The position numbers and the translations under genes are program-made. This document shows, piece by piece, positions 1 to 7,882 of a DNA stretch of 51,071 bases (positions within the stretch are counted from its first letter, which is position 1; each line of letters starts with the position of its first letter). This stretch comes from Bacteroidota bacterium (GTDB lineage Bacteria > Bacteroidota > Bacteroidia > Palsa-948): positions 1 to 51,071 of the forward strand of contig JACRAL010000104.1 of NCBI GenBank assembly GCA_016213435.1. Reading direction: 5' to 3'. The notes beneath the pieces were generated by a model. It had not been told where the DNA came from and ran no database searches. It was given only the letters and a program-made list of their open reading frames with translations.

Positions 1-1
1 A

Positions 2-172
2 CGTAGCGCTGCTTTTCAGGAATTGAAAACAAGTTTGCTGAAACTGATGAAAAATCCGATGGAGAAAGCAACGATGGAGGAGTTTGATTTTATGAGCTGG
101 GTGGAAAGTAAAATTCAAAATAAAACTTTTGCAGAGGTGGTCCGCCAAAAGGCAGATAAAACGGATATGTAA
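2..172 (+). CDS. C-terminal end of an unrecognised protein (5' truncated by the window)
   Basis: An open frame runs in from the window edge and stops with TAA at 170-172, giving 56 residues. It is lysine- and glutamate-rich and probably helical, with a segment reading EEFDFMSWVESKIQNKTFAE near the end. I do not recognise the family. It converges on the minus-strand ompH gene 53 bp downstream. Support is the codon usage, which resembles the neighbours, and the absence of a competing frame. Confidence 0.5.
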   Translation, partial: RSAAFQELKTSLLKLMKNPMEKATMEEFDFMSWVESKIQNKTFAEVVRQKADKTDM

Positions 173-224
173 GGCGAGGGAGAAAGTGAGATAAAAAGTA
201 CTTTTGTATTGGAAAACTTACCGA

Positions 225-812
225 TTACTTTTTCTCTTTTTCTTTATCCTTTGAGGATGACCCGGGTTTGTATCCCATTGCTTCCAACACTTCATCGCTT
301 TTGTCGTATTTGGGATTGGCGAAAAGAATATTCAGTTCGGCAGATTTATTGAACATGATTGCTATCATCTGCTTTTCAGCAAGTTCTTTTATTGCGTTGT
401 ATACTTTATCCTGTATTGGTTTTACAAGTTCCTGGCGTTTTTTGTAAAGGTCTCCATCCACGCCAAAACGCTGTTTCTGAAGTTCCTTTGCTTCTTTTTC
501 CTTTGTGATAATTTCATCTTCGCGTTTCTTTTTCATGTCTTGAGTAAGGAGTATCTCTTCTGCCTGAAAAGATTTGTAAAGTCGGTCTACGATGGCAAGT
601 TTTCCTTCAATTTCTTTTTGCCATCCCAAAGAGATCTGGTCTAATTGTTCCTGTGCGCTTTTGTATTCGGGAATGTTGGTGAGAATATAATCTAGATCTA
701 CGTAAGCTGTCTTCTGGGCAATTGCCTCCCCCCCAACCCCTCTCCAAAAGAGAGGGGAGAGAAATACAGCAGTTAGTATTATTGCTCGGGAATAAAACGA
801 TAACTTTTTCAT
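225..812 (-). CDS. ompH: OmpH/Skp-family periplasmic chaperone
   Basis: This 195-residue exported protein belongs to the OmpH/Skp family, periplasmic holdases that carry unfolded outer-membrane proteins to the BAM complex. After the signal peptide the sequence AQKTAYVDLDYILTNIPEYK is the typical start of the mature family. Residues about 50-130 form a charged coiled coil (KKKREDEIITKEKEAKELQK), the tentacle region of Skp. It lies last in the uppS-bamA-ompH series. Oddity: residues about 19-31 (SPLFWRGVGGEAI) are encoded by a GC-rich palindromic repeat inserted between the hydrophobic core of the signal peptide and its cleavage site. The C-terminus is lysine-rich (SSSKDKEKEKK). Confidence 0.88.
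   Translation of the reverse strand: MKKLSFYSRAIILTAVFLSPLFWRGVGGEAIAQKTAYVDLDYILTNIPEYKSAQEQLDQISLGWQKEIEGKLAIVDRLYKSFQAEEILLTQDMKKKREDEIITKEKEAKELQKQRFGVDGDLYKKRQELVKPIQDKVYNAIKELAEKQMIAIMFNKSAELNILFANPKYDKSDEVLEAMGYKPGSSSKDKEKEKK
725..760. repeat. GC-rich palindromic element, copy 1 (in frame within ompH)
   Basis: The stem CCCCTCTC (737-744) pairs with GAGAGGGG (750-757), flanked by a C-rich tail (727-736). On the ompH strand it encodes a peptide in the c-region of the signal peptide. The same element recurs at six other places in the window. Confidence 0.8.
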
Positions 813-916
813 AGGTTTTATTTTATAATGATGAAAGTCGTAAACAGATATTGTGCCAATGAAGTGCTAAAGGTATAAAGGTATATTGAAACAGAGGTGA
901 AAAATAGGAACAAAAG

Positions 917-1010
917 CCCACCCCTCCCCTCCCAAAGACAACCGTAGGTTGCGAGCGTAGTTCGAGATTGCACATGCAGAGTTCCTCCCCTTTGGGGAGG
1001 TTAGGAGGGG
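917..1010. repeat. GC-rich palindromic element, copy 2 (long form, ompH/bamA intergenic)
   Basis: The outer arms, a CCACCCCTCCCCTCCC-type arm at 917-933 and an opposite G-rich arm at 994-1010, enclose about 50 bp. An inner hairpin CCTCCCC-TTT-GGGGAGG lies at 984-1000. It fills most of the 205-bp gap between bamA and ompH, so any ompH transcript starting at bamA must cross this structure. Confidence 0.7.
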
Positions 1011-1017
1011 CTGTTCC

Positions 1018-3558
1018 TTACAACTCTCCTAAATTATATCCAATGGTAAAGTGGAATTGAGATTTCTGCATGCTGGGCTTGAAAGGTATATCGTCAAATC
1101 TCCAGCCGTAGTCAAATCCAAGTAATCCAAACATGGGCAAGAAAAAACGTAATCCTACTCCCGCTGAGCGCTTTACATCAAAGGGATTGAATTCTTTAAT
1201 GCTTCCCCACGAATTTCCTGCTTCTGTAAACGCAAGTCCGTAAATAGTGGCGCTGGGATTAAGTGAAATGGGATAACGCAGTTCCATGGTGTATTTTAAA
1301 ATGGATGCAGCGCCCGGATTATTTTGTGGTTGTTGGAAAGAGAAAACTTGTCCGTCATCGTACCCGCGTAAGGAAATGATTTCACGTCCGTCAAGAGGAT
1401 TGTATCCCGTGAGTCCGCTTCCTCCCAGATAAAACCGTTCAAAGGGTGTAAGTCCAACGGCTTTGTTGTAATAACCAAGAAAACCATAGCCAAGCTTTGT
1501 ATAAAGAACCAGTTTTCCTGCAAGGCGGGTGTACCATGCCGATGTAAATTTTAGTTTATAATACTCCAGCCATTTATATTTATCCTGAGTCGTAGCTTCT
1601 GAGTAATCAAGATTTTGTGTGCCTATAATATATGAAAAAGGACGGTATGACCATGGCGGAGTTATTTGACCTGAAAAGGTAATGTTAGATCCGCTCTTTG
1701 GGTAGGTCAGGTCATCCACTGAATTGCGTGATAAGGTGTATTTCAGATTGATATTGTTTGCATACCCGTTTGTAAAGGCAAACACACTTTGGTAATTGTT
1801 TAAGGCATAGTATTGGTAATTCATCTCCCATTGTTCCGAGAAGAAATCGTCAGGAATTTTTTTCCTTCTTCCCAATCCTACTGAGGTTCCAAAAATATGC
1901 AGTGAGCCGTGTCCGATATCCGATTTTGGACGTCCATTGGTGATGATGTTATAATAAGGAGTAATGCTGAATGAGTTTGGTTTTTTCCCTCCTAGCCAGG
2001 GTTCAACGAACGACATATTAAATGACTGGTAATACGATCCGTTTGATTGTGCGCGTATACTGAGTCGTTGACCATCGCCTGATGGAAGCGGTTGCCAGGC
2101 AGAACTCTTGAACATATTACGAGCTGAAAAATTATTGAATGAAACGCCAAGCGTTCCAATAACCCTATTCATTCCGAAACCACCGGAAAGTTCCAATTGG
2201 TCGGATGATTTTTCTTCTACTTCGTATTCAATGTCAACGGTTCCGTTTTCGGGATGTGGGGTAGGGGTAACGCCTAATTTTTCTGCGTTGAAATATCCAA
2301 GCATAGAAAGTTCACGCTGTGATCGGATGATGTCGCTTCGTTTGAAAAGCTGACCGGGGCGTGTGCGTATCTCGCGCATGATAACATGGTCATTCGTCTT
2401 TGTATTTCCTTTTACGGTTACTTTATTTATTGTTGCCTGTTTTCCTTCGTATATCCTGATCTCCATGTCAATGGAATCAGTTTCTACCAGCACTTCTACG
2501 GGAGTTGCCTGAAAGAACAGATAACCATCATCCATGTACAGAGAACTTATGTCTGTGCCATTCGGATTCATGAATAAACGGGATTCGAGAACGGATTGAT
2601 TATATATATCTCCTTTCTTTATGCTGAGAACTTTATCCAAATCTTTGGAGGAATATTTTGAGTTGCCTACCCAAGAGATATTTCGGAAATAATATTTTTT
2701 TCCTTCGCTTACATAAATGTCAATGGCGAGGCGATCTTCGCTGACCTTATAAACAGTGTCTCTGATGATTTTTGCATCCCGGTATCCATGCGATTGGTAT
2801 TTCTCTACCACTTTGTTTTTGTCCTTTTCAAAATCGGATTCAATAAATTCCGCTGAGGTAAAGATGGAATACCATTTTTTCTGTTTCGTATCTTTCATTA
2901 AGTGCCTCAATTTTCTGTCTTTCAATTCAGTATTTCCATGAAAATCAATTTGCCGAATACGTACTTTTTTTCCTTTGTCCACGGAGATGAAAAGAATTAC
3001 ACTGTTGAGAAGCGAGCTGTCTTTTTTTTGAGTCACTAAAACTTTTGCATTCAGGTATCCTTTTTTTACAAAGTGATCAAGCACTTCGTTTTTTGAATTG
3101 ATCAGGAGGTTTTCAGTAACCACCTTCCCTCTATTTAGTTTTAGTTTATCGCGCAAATCATCAGCTTCATGATTTTTTACTCCTTTGAAAGAGAATTTGG
3201 AAAGTCTTGGACGTTCTTTCACTTGTATTTCCAGGAAAATATTTTTTCCCTGAATTTTGGTGGAAATAATCTTTAGATCTTCAAAAAAACCTTCTTTCCA
3301 TAAATTTTTTATGGCCGTGGAAATGGCATCGCCCGGAATTTTTATTTTGTCTCCTACTATCAGTCCTGAAATTGAAAGCAACACGTTTTGATCAAGCGTG
3401 CCGGATCCACTTATGGTTACTCCTCCGATTTCATACTCGATGGGTTGTGCATAATTGAAAATAACAGAATCGGAGGAAATGAGTTGCTGGGAGAAAGAAG
3501 CAATACATAATAGACAACAGACAATAGACAATAAATAGTATTTTTTTATAAAAGTCAT
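1018..3558 (-). CDS. bamA: BamA, outer-membrane protein assembly factor
   Basis: BamA is the Omp85-family barrel that inserts beta-barrel proteins into the outer membrane. The product has 846 residues, close to the usual Bacteroidota size. Residues 1-23 are a signal peptide. About 43-450 hold successive POTRA domains, seen as repeats ending in the style of VEVDKGKKVRIRQIDFHGNT and IYEGKQATINKVTVKGNTKT. About 455-846 form the barrel, with glycine- and aromatic-rich strands and the conserved region LGGSGLTGYNPLDGREIISL. It sits 72 bp downstream of uppS and upstream of ompH, its functional partner. Oddity: the signal-peptide core LSIVCCLLCI is encoded by a 7-bp tandem repeat (3512-3532). Confidence 0.95.
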   Translation of the reverse strand: MTFIKKYYLLSIVCCLLCIASFSQQLISSDSVIFNYAQPIEYEIGGVTISGSGTLDQNVLLSISGLIVGDKIKIPGDAISTAIKNLWKEGFFEDLKIISTKIQGKNIFLEIQVKERPRLSKFSFKGVKNHEADDLRDKLKLNRGKVVTENLLINSKNEVLDHFVKKGYLNAKVLVTQKKDSSLLNSVILFISVDKGKKVRIRQIDFHGNTELKDRKLRHLMKDTKQKKWYSIFTSAEFIESDFEKDKNKVVEKYQSHGYRDAKIIRDTVYKVSEDRLAIDIYVSEGKKYYFRNISWVGNSKYSSKDLDKVLSIKKGDIYNQSVLESRLFMNPNGTDISSLYMDDGYLFFQATPVEVLVETDSIDMEIRIYEGKQATINKVTVKGNTKTNDHVIMREIRTRPGQLFKRSDIIRSQRELSMLGYFNAEKLGVTPTPHPENGTVDIEYEVEEKSSDQLELSGGFGMNRVIGTLGVSFNNFSARNMFKSSAWQPLPSGDGQRLSIRAQSNGSYYQSFNMSFVEPWLGGKKPNSFSITPYYNIITNGRPKSDIGHGSLHIFGTSVGLGRRKKIPDDFFSEQWEMNYQYYALNNYQSVFAFTNGYANNINLKYTLSRNSVDDLTYPKSGSNITFSGQITPPWSYRPFSYIIGTQNLDYSEATTQDKYKWLEYYKLKFTSAWYTRLAGKLVLYTKLGYGFLGYYNKAVGLTPFERFYLGGSGLTGYNPLDGREIISLRGYDDGQVFSFQQPQNNPGAASILKYTMELRYPISLNPSATIYGLAFTEAGNSWGSIKEFNPFDVKRSAGVGLRFFLPMFGLLGFDYGWRFDDIPFKPSMQKSQFHFTIGYNLGEL
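3512..3532. repeat. Heptanucleotide tandem repeat, AGACAAY x3 (bamA signal peptide)
   Basis: Three consecutive 7-bp units AGACAAC, AGACAAT, AGACAAT. Read on the bamA strand they encode part of the hydrophobic core of the signal peptide. One of about nine heptad-repeat sites in the window. Confidence 0.75.
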
Positions 3559-3612
3559 CCTAAGTGTTTTTTAATTGGTTGCAGAGCGGTTGCGTAACGA
3601 TATATTTTTTTG

Positions 3613-3650
3613 TTTATTGTTATGTCTTCTTTATTGTTTATTGTTTACTT
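3613..3650. repeat. Heptanucleotide repeat, TTTATTG-type (uppS 3' end)
   Basis: TTTATTG occurs at 3613-3619, 3630-3636 and 3637-3643, followed by the variant TTTACTT (3644-3650). The repeat supplies the last residues (VNNKQ) and the stop codon of uppS. Confidence 0.65.
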
Positions 3651-4386
3651 TAATTTGTTCACTTGTTTTTCCAAAACGCCTTTCCCTGTTCTGGAAATCA
3701 CAAATAGCCTCAAAAAAATCTTCTTTGTGAAAGTCGGGCCAGAGTTTTTCGGTGAAATAAAGCTCTGAATATGCGATCTGCCACAGCAGAAAATTACTAA
3801 TGCGTTGTTCTCCGCTTGTACGGATCAGCAATTCCGGGTCAGGAATTCCGTTTGTGCATAATGATGACGCAAACATTTTTTCGTCAATTTCTTTAGTAGA
3901 TATTTCGTTCTTCTTAGCCTTTTCCGAAATTTTTTTCACCGCATCAATAATTTCCCATTTAGCGCTGTAGCTCAAAGCAAGCACAAGAGTAAGGCGGGTA
4001 TTTTTTGAAGTTTGCTGAATTGCGTCCATTAGCTCGTTGTAGCAGTTTGCGGGAAGTGATTTCAGATTTCCTATTGCCCAAAGGCGGATTTTATTTTTGT
4101 TCAGAGTTTCTACTTCGCTATGAATGGTGCTGACTAGTAGTCCCATCAGTGCATCTACTTCTGCTTTCGGGCGGTTCCAGTTTTCAGTGGAGAAAGCATA
4201 GAGTGTAAGGTAGTTTATTCCAATCTCGGCAGCGGCTTCCGTTACTTCCCGCACAGAAGAAACTCCATTTTGATGACCAAAAATTCTTTCTTTATTATGC
4301 TGTTGAGCCCAGCGCCCGTTGCCATCCATAATGATTGCAACGTGGTTTGGTAATTTATTTTTATCTATGTCTGAAATGGATGCCAT
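3631..4386 (-). CDS. uppS: Isoprenyl transferase (undecaprenyl diphosphate synthase)
   Basis: This cis-prenyltransferase makes the C55 lipid carrier for peptidoglycan and other envelope glycans by adding isopentenyl diphosphate units to farnesyl diphosphate. The 251-residue product is of normal length. The diphosphate-binding motif HVAIIMDGNGRWAQQ has the catalytic Asp at residue 21. The conserved STENWNRP segment follows near residue 68, and the C-terminal homodimer/IPP region has RTSGEQRISNFLLWQIAYSE. It heads the minus-strand envelope cluster uppS-bamA-ompH. A -7-like TACTTTTG box lies on the minus strand just upstream of the start. The last five residues and the stop codon come from a 7-bp repeat. 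Confidence 0.95.
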   Translation of the reverse strand: MASISDIDKNKLPNHVAIIMDGNGRWAQQHNKERIFGHQNGVSSVREVTEAAAEIGINYLTLYAFSTENWNRPKAEVDALMGLLVSTIHSEVETLNKNKIRLWAIGNLKSLPANCYNELMDAIQQTSKNTRLTLVLALSYSAKWEIIDAVKKISEKAKKNEISTKEIDEKMFASSLCTNGIPDPELLIRTSGEQRISNFLLWQIAYSELYFTEKLWPDFHKEDFFEAICDFQNRERRFGKTSEQIKVNNKQ

Positions 4387-4617
4387 AACAAAGTTGCAAA
4401 AGTAATGTAAATTGCCTGCCAGACATCTATTAAAATAGATATCGATAATTTTATGTGCTTGAATATCCGTAACCCTGCTAATATTCTATAACTCAAGCAT
4501 TTTTGCTTTGGGCGAAAGCTGTTTTTCCAACGGTGAAATTTTTATTACTTTTACACCTTTAAATTAAATACTCTAAAATAAATTCCGGTATTTAAATTCA
4601 TAATACTTCAACTAAAA

Positions 4618-5526
4618 ATGAGTAAAAAAAACGGCAGAGACGAAATTCTTGTTCCCATAGATTTTAAAGAGCAATCTCTTATTGCTTTGGGACAATCCTA
4701 TAATCTTGCAAAAGAATACAATGCAGAATTGGTTCTGCTGCATGTAATAGATGATGGCAATATCATATCATCTTTAATGACAGGGAAACAGCAAACCGAG
4801 ATGAAGAAAAATGTTCAGAAAAAACTAGATGCGCTTGCCTTAGACATAGAAAAGAAAAAGGGAGTTAAGGTTGATACCATGATTGCAAAGGGAAAGCCGT
4901 ATGAGAAAATTATTGAAGTGGCGGATATGCTTGGTGCTATTATGATTATCATGGGGCATAACAGCCGTAAAAAACTTAGTGTGCGATTCATTGGTTCTAA
5001 TGCCTTACGGGTTGTGCGTGAAGCGGAATGTCCGGTTATCACCATTAAAGGCAAGCACCATCGTCAGGGATGTAAAAATATTGTGCTTCCACTTGATCTT
5101 ACCAAAGAAACTAAAGACAAGGTTCGTCAGGCTGTAGCAGTGGCGCAACTTGGCGGTAGTAATAACCAGGCAGCTATACGGGTTGTTTCTGTGCTGCAAA
5201 GTTCGGATGAATTTATTGTGAACCGTCTTACTCGTCAATTAGAACAGGTGAGAAATTTCATTCAAAAAAAAGGCATAGAATGTTCTGCAGAAATAATTAA
5301 AACAGTGAAAGGTGAAGATTCACCTGCTCAATGTATTGTGGATTACGCCCATAAAGTAGAAGGGGATCTCCTAATCATTATGACTCAACAGGAAGCAAAC
5401 TTTACGCGTATGTTTATCGGTTCTACTGCTCAGGAAGTTGTAAACACTTCTGATATTCCGGTAATGAGCATTATTCCAGGAGCACACAAATACAAGAGTG
5501 CTGAACAGGCAGCAACTCGTTATTAA
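4618..5526 (+). CDS. Universal stress protein, two tandem Usp domains
   Basis: This 302-residue cytoplasmic protein has two UspA-like alpha/beta domains (about 8-145 and 150-293), each starting with a strand of the type EILVPIDFKEQS or KNIVLPLDLTKETK. Domain 1 ends with MGHNSRKKLSVRFIGSNA, close to the nucleotide-binding loop G-2x-G-9x-G(S/T). Domain 2 has MTQQEANFTRMFIGSTA and lacks the first glycines, so it may not bind ATP in the usual way. It is transcribed alone and converges on the DUF4197 gene, with the two stop codons adjacent. The usual role is stress or energy-state adaptation; the target is unknown. Confidence 0.88.
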   Translation: MSKKNGRDEILVPIDFKEQSLIALGQSYNLAKEYNAELVLLHVIDDGNIISSLMTGKQQTEMKKNVQKKLDALALDIEKKKGVKVDTMIAKGKPYEKIIEVADMLGAIMIIMGHNSRKKLSVRFIGSNALRVVREAECPVITIKGKHHRQGCKNIVLPLDLTKETKDKVRQAVAVAQLGGSNNQAAIRVVSVLQSSDEFIVNRLTRQLEQVRNFIQKKGIECSAEIIKTVKGEDSPAQCIVDYAHKVEGDLLIIMTQQEANFTRMFIGSTAQEVVNTSDIPVMSIIPGAHKYKSAEQAATRY

Positions 5527-6273
5527 TTATTTACTTCCGAAAACTTTTTGAAGAATATCTGATACCCGAGCCCTCGGATCGGTGCGGATTTTCTTTTCCT
5601 CTCCGGCAATCAGTTTAAAAATTCCGTCCAACGCTCTTGCTGTAATGTATTTTTCAAGATTAGGATTTTGTTTTTGAACACCGGGTATTTTATTGTATTT
5701 AGTGATAATAGGATTCCAGTATCTTGTTACTTGCACTTTTTGAATGGCGTTTTTAATGATAGGCAGGAATCTGACAGTAAGATCGTTAGAAGTTTTATTT
5801 TTCAGGTAATTGGTTGCGGCATTATCAGCGCCTTTCAAAATGGAGAACCCATCTTGTATGGTCATAGCTTTAATAGCGTCAAGAAAAACAGGTGCAGCAG
5901 TTTTAGCAGCTTCCTCCGCAGCGCGATTTATGCTCATCTCAAAATCCTGTACTTGTTTTTTCATTCCTAAACTTACAGCGGTGTTTTTGATCTTCTGCGT
6001 TTCAGGAGGAAAAGGAATAAAGATGAGAGGGTTTTTATAGAAGCCGTCTAGCTTTGAGGCTAAAGCTGTTGAATTGTTTGTTCCTACGTTAAGAGCTTCT
6101 CTTAATCCTCTAACTACCTCATCGTTGGTAAGTGGCTTGTTTCCGCTCTTTAATTGATTTAAATTCTTAGTGGCATCATTCAATGCTTTATTCAGATTGC
6201 TTTGTCCGCTTGTGTAGCAGAAAAATAAAAAAATAGATAAAAGTGTAAATGAAATGGGATAAATCGTTTTCAT
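5527..6273 (-). CDS. DUF4197 domain-containing exported protein
   Basis: This 248-residue protein has an N-terminal signal peptide (about 1-23, ending FFCYTSGQS). The rest matches the DUF4197 family, whose function is unknown. Family-like segments include VVRGLREALNVGTNNSTALA, FIPFPPETQKIKNTA and MTIQDGFSILKGADNAATNY. The mature protein looks helical, with paired amphipathic segments, and is expected in the periplasm. It is monocistronic. Spacing to the divergent phosphohexomutase gene is about 130 bp and must contain both promoters. Confidence 0.85.
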   Translation of the reverse strand: MKTIYPISFTLLSIFLFFCYTSGQSNLNKALNDATKNLNQLKSGNKPLTNDEVVRGLREALNVGTNNSTALASKLDGFYKNPLIFIPFPPETQKIKNTAVSLGMKKQVQDFEMSINRAAEEAAKTAAPVFLDAIKAMTIQDGFSILKGADNAATNYLKNKTSNDLTVRFLPIIKNAIQKVQVTRYWNPIITKYNKIPGVQKQNPNLEKYITARALDGIFKLIAGEEKKIRTDPRARVSDILQKVFGSK

Positions 6274-6406
6274 AGGGAAAGTTTTTTGTGAAAGAATTAC
6301 ATCGTCACAAACTTACAAATACTTTGCCAAATGTATTAACACGTGTTAAGAAACTTCAAAATAGAGGTTGGAAACTATTTGTACTTTAGCGAATCAAGAT
6401 TTGCAT

Positions 6407-7867
6407 ATGCACAAAATTAAATTTGGAACAGATGGCTGGCGTGCTATCATAGCGAAAGAGTTTACTACCGAAAACGTAGCACGTGTTGCCGAAGGAACTG
6501 CGCTTTGGCTAAAACCTCCCCTCTCCCAAGGGAGAGAGGCTCGGGGTGAGGTATCTGTTGTTCTTGGCCATGACTGTCGCTTTGGCGGAGAGCTTTTTGC
6601 CGAAACGGTTGCTAAAGTACTGGCACATCACGGCATAAAAGTTTTTCTTGCAAATGCTGCATCCCCCACCCAAGTTATGGGTGGATTTGTTTCCACGCCT
6701 ATGATTTCTCTGGGAACTTTGAAATATAAAGCAAATCTCGGTATCATTATTACCGCGAGTCATAATCCGCCATCGTATAATGGATTCAAGTTGAAAGGGA
6801 ATTATGGAGGACCTCTTCTTCCGGATCAGGTTTCGGAAATTGAAAACCTGATCCCCGAAAAATGTTCTGTTGACATTGATGCTGTTGCTTTACCTCATCC
6901 ACTTGTCAAATCGGTTGATTTGGAATCTCTCTATTGTAAACATATTGAAAAGCACTTTGATTTGGAAGTGATAAAAAAGTCAGGAATGACTTTGGCATAC
7001 GATGCCATGTTTGGCGCGGGGCAGAATGTCATCAGGAGATTACTCCCCGAAACGACCATGTTGCATTGCGAAAATAATCCTGCCTTCAATGGAACTGCTC
7101 CCGAGCCAATTGCTAAAAACTTGCATGAGATTTCAGCTGTTGTTAGAGACTCCCGCAAGAAAAAAGGAAAAAATAAAATTAACTGCGCACTGGCTACAGA
7201 CGGAGATGCAGACAGATTGGGTTTGTTCGACAGTAAAGGAGATTTTATCGATTCGCATCATATTATTCTTCTATTAATGCATTACCTGTGCAAATACAAA
7301 AAGATGAAAGGGCAAGTGGTGGTTGCATTTTCTGTTACTCCGCGTATTAAAAAAATGTGTGCGCATTACGGATTACAATATCAGGTTACGAAAATTGGAT
7401 TTAAATATATCTGCGATATAATGATCAAAGGGAATGTGCTTATTGGCGGAGAAGAATCGGGAGGCATTGCTATCAAAGGACATATCCCTGAACGCGATGG
7501 CATCTGGATTGGCCTTACTCTCTGGGAGTTTATGGCGAAATCTGGGAAGTCGCTGGAAGAACTGATAGAAGAAGTGTATGCTATTACGGGAAGTTTTGCA
7601 TTTGAGAGAAACGATATGCACCTTTCTGAAGAACTCAAAAACAGCATCGTTAAAAATTGCAAACAGGGCAACTATTCTGCATTTGGAAAATATAAAGTTC
7701 AGCGCATGGATGATCTGGATGGATGGAAATATTTCTTCAATGAAAATGAATGGGTGATGATCCGTGCTTCTGGTACAGAACCTGTTCTAAGAATCTATGC
7801 TGAATCTTCTTCTCAGAAAAAGGCACTAGATATTTTAAGCGCAGTCAAGAAGACATTATTAGAATAA
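6407..7867 (+). CDS. Phosphoglucomutase/phosphomannomutase family protein
   Basis: This enzyme of the alpha-D-phosphohexomutase superfamily moves phosphate between C1 and C6 of a hexose phosphate. I start it at ATG 6407 (MHKIKFGTDGWRA, 486 aa), where family homology begins. A TTG at 6368 would only add residues unlike the family. Motifs: ITASHNPPSYNGFK with the phospho-serine, metal loop DGDADRLGLFD, sugar loop GGEESGGIA (PGM/PMM type rather than GlmM type), and phosphate loop RASGTEPVLRIYAE. The exact sugar cannot be told from sequence. Oddity: the peptide LKPPLSQGREARGEVS, just before the strand VVLGHDCRFGG, is a palindromic repeat inserted in frame. Confidence 0.9.
   Translation: MHKIKFGTDGWRAIIAKEFTTENVARVAEGTALWLKPPLSQGREARGEVSVVLGHDCRFGGELFAETVAKVLAHHGIKVFLANAASPTQVMGGFVSTPMISLGTLKYKANLGIIITASHNPPSYNGFKLKGNYGGPLLPDQVSEIENLIPEKCSVDIDAVALPHPLVKSVDLESLYCKHIEKHFDLEVIKKSGMTLAYDAMFGAGQNVIRRLLPETTMLHCENNPAFNGTAPEPIAKNLHEISAVVRDSRKKKGKNKINCALATDGDADRLGLFDSKGDFIDSHHIILLLMHYLCKYKKMKGQVVVAFSVTPRIKKMCAHYGLQYQVTKIGFKYICDIMIKGNVLIGGEESGGIAIKGHIPERDGIWIGLTLWEFMAKSGKSLEELIEEVYAITGSFAFERNDMHLSEELKNSIVKNCKQGNYSAFGKYKVQRMDDLDGWKYFFNENEWVMIRASGTEPVLRIYAESSSQKKALDILSAVKKTLLE
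6514..6551. repeat. GC-rich palindromic element, copy 3 (in frame within phosphohexomutase)
   Basis: The stem CTCTCCC (6521-6527) pairs with GGGAGAG (6530-6536), followed by a tail ending GGGGTGAGG (6543-6551). That tail is shared with the copies near 22850 and 26755. The element is read through in frame. Confidence 0.8.
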
Positions 7868-7882
7868 TAAAATCAGAATAGG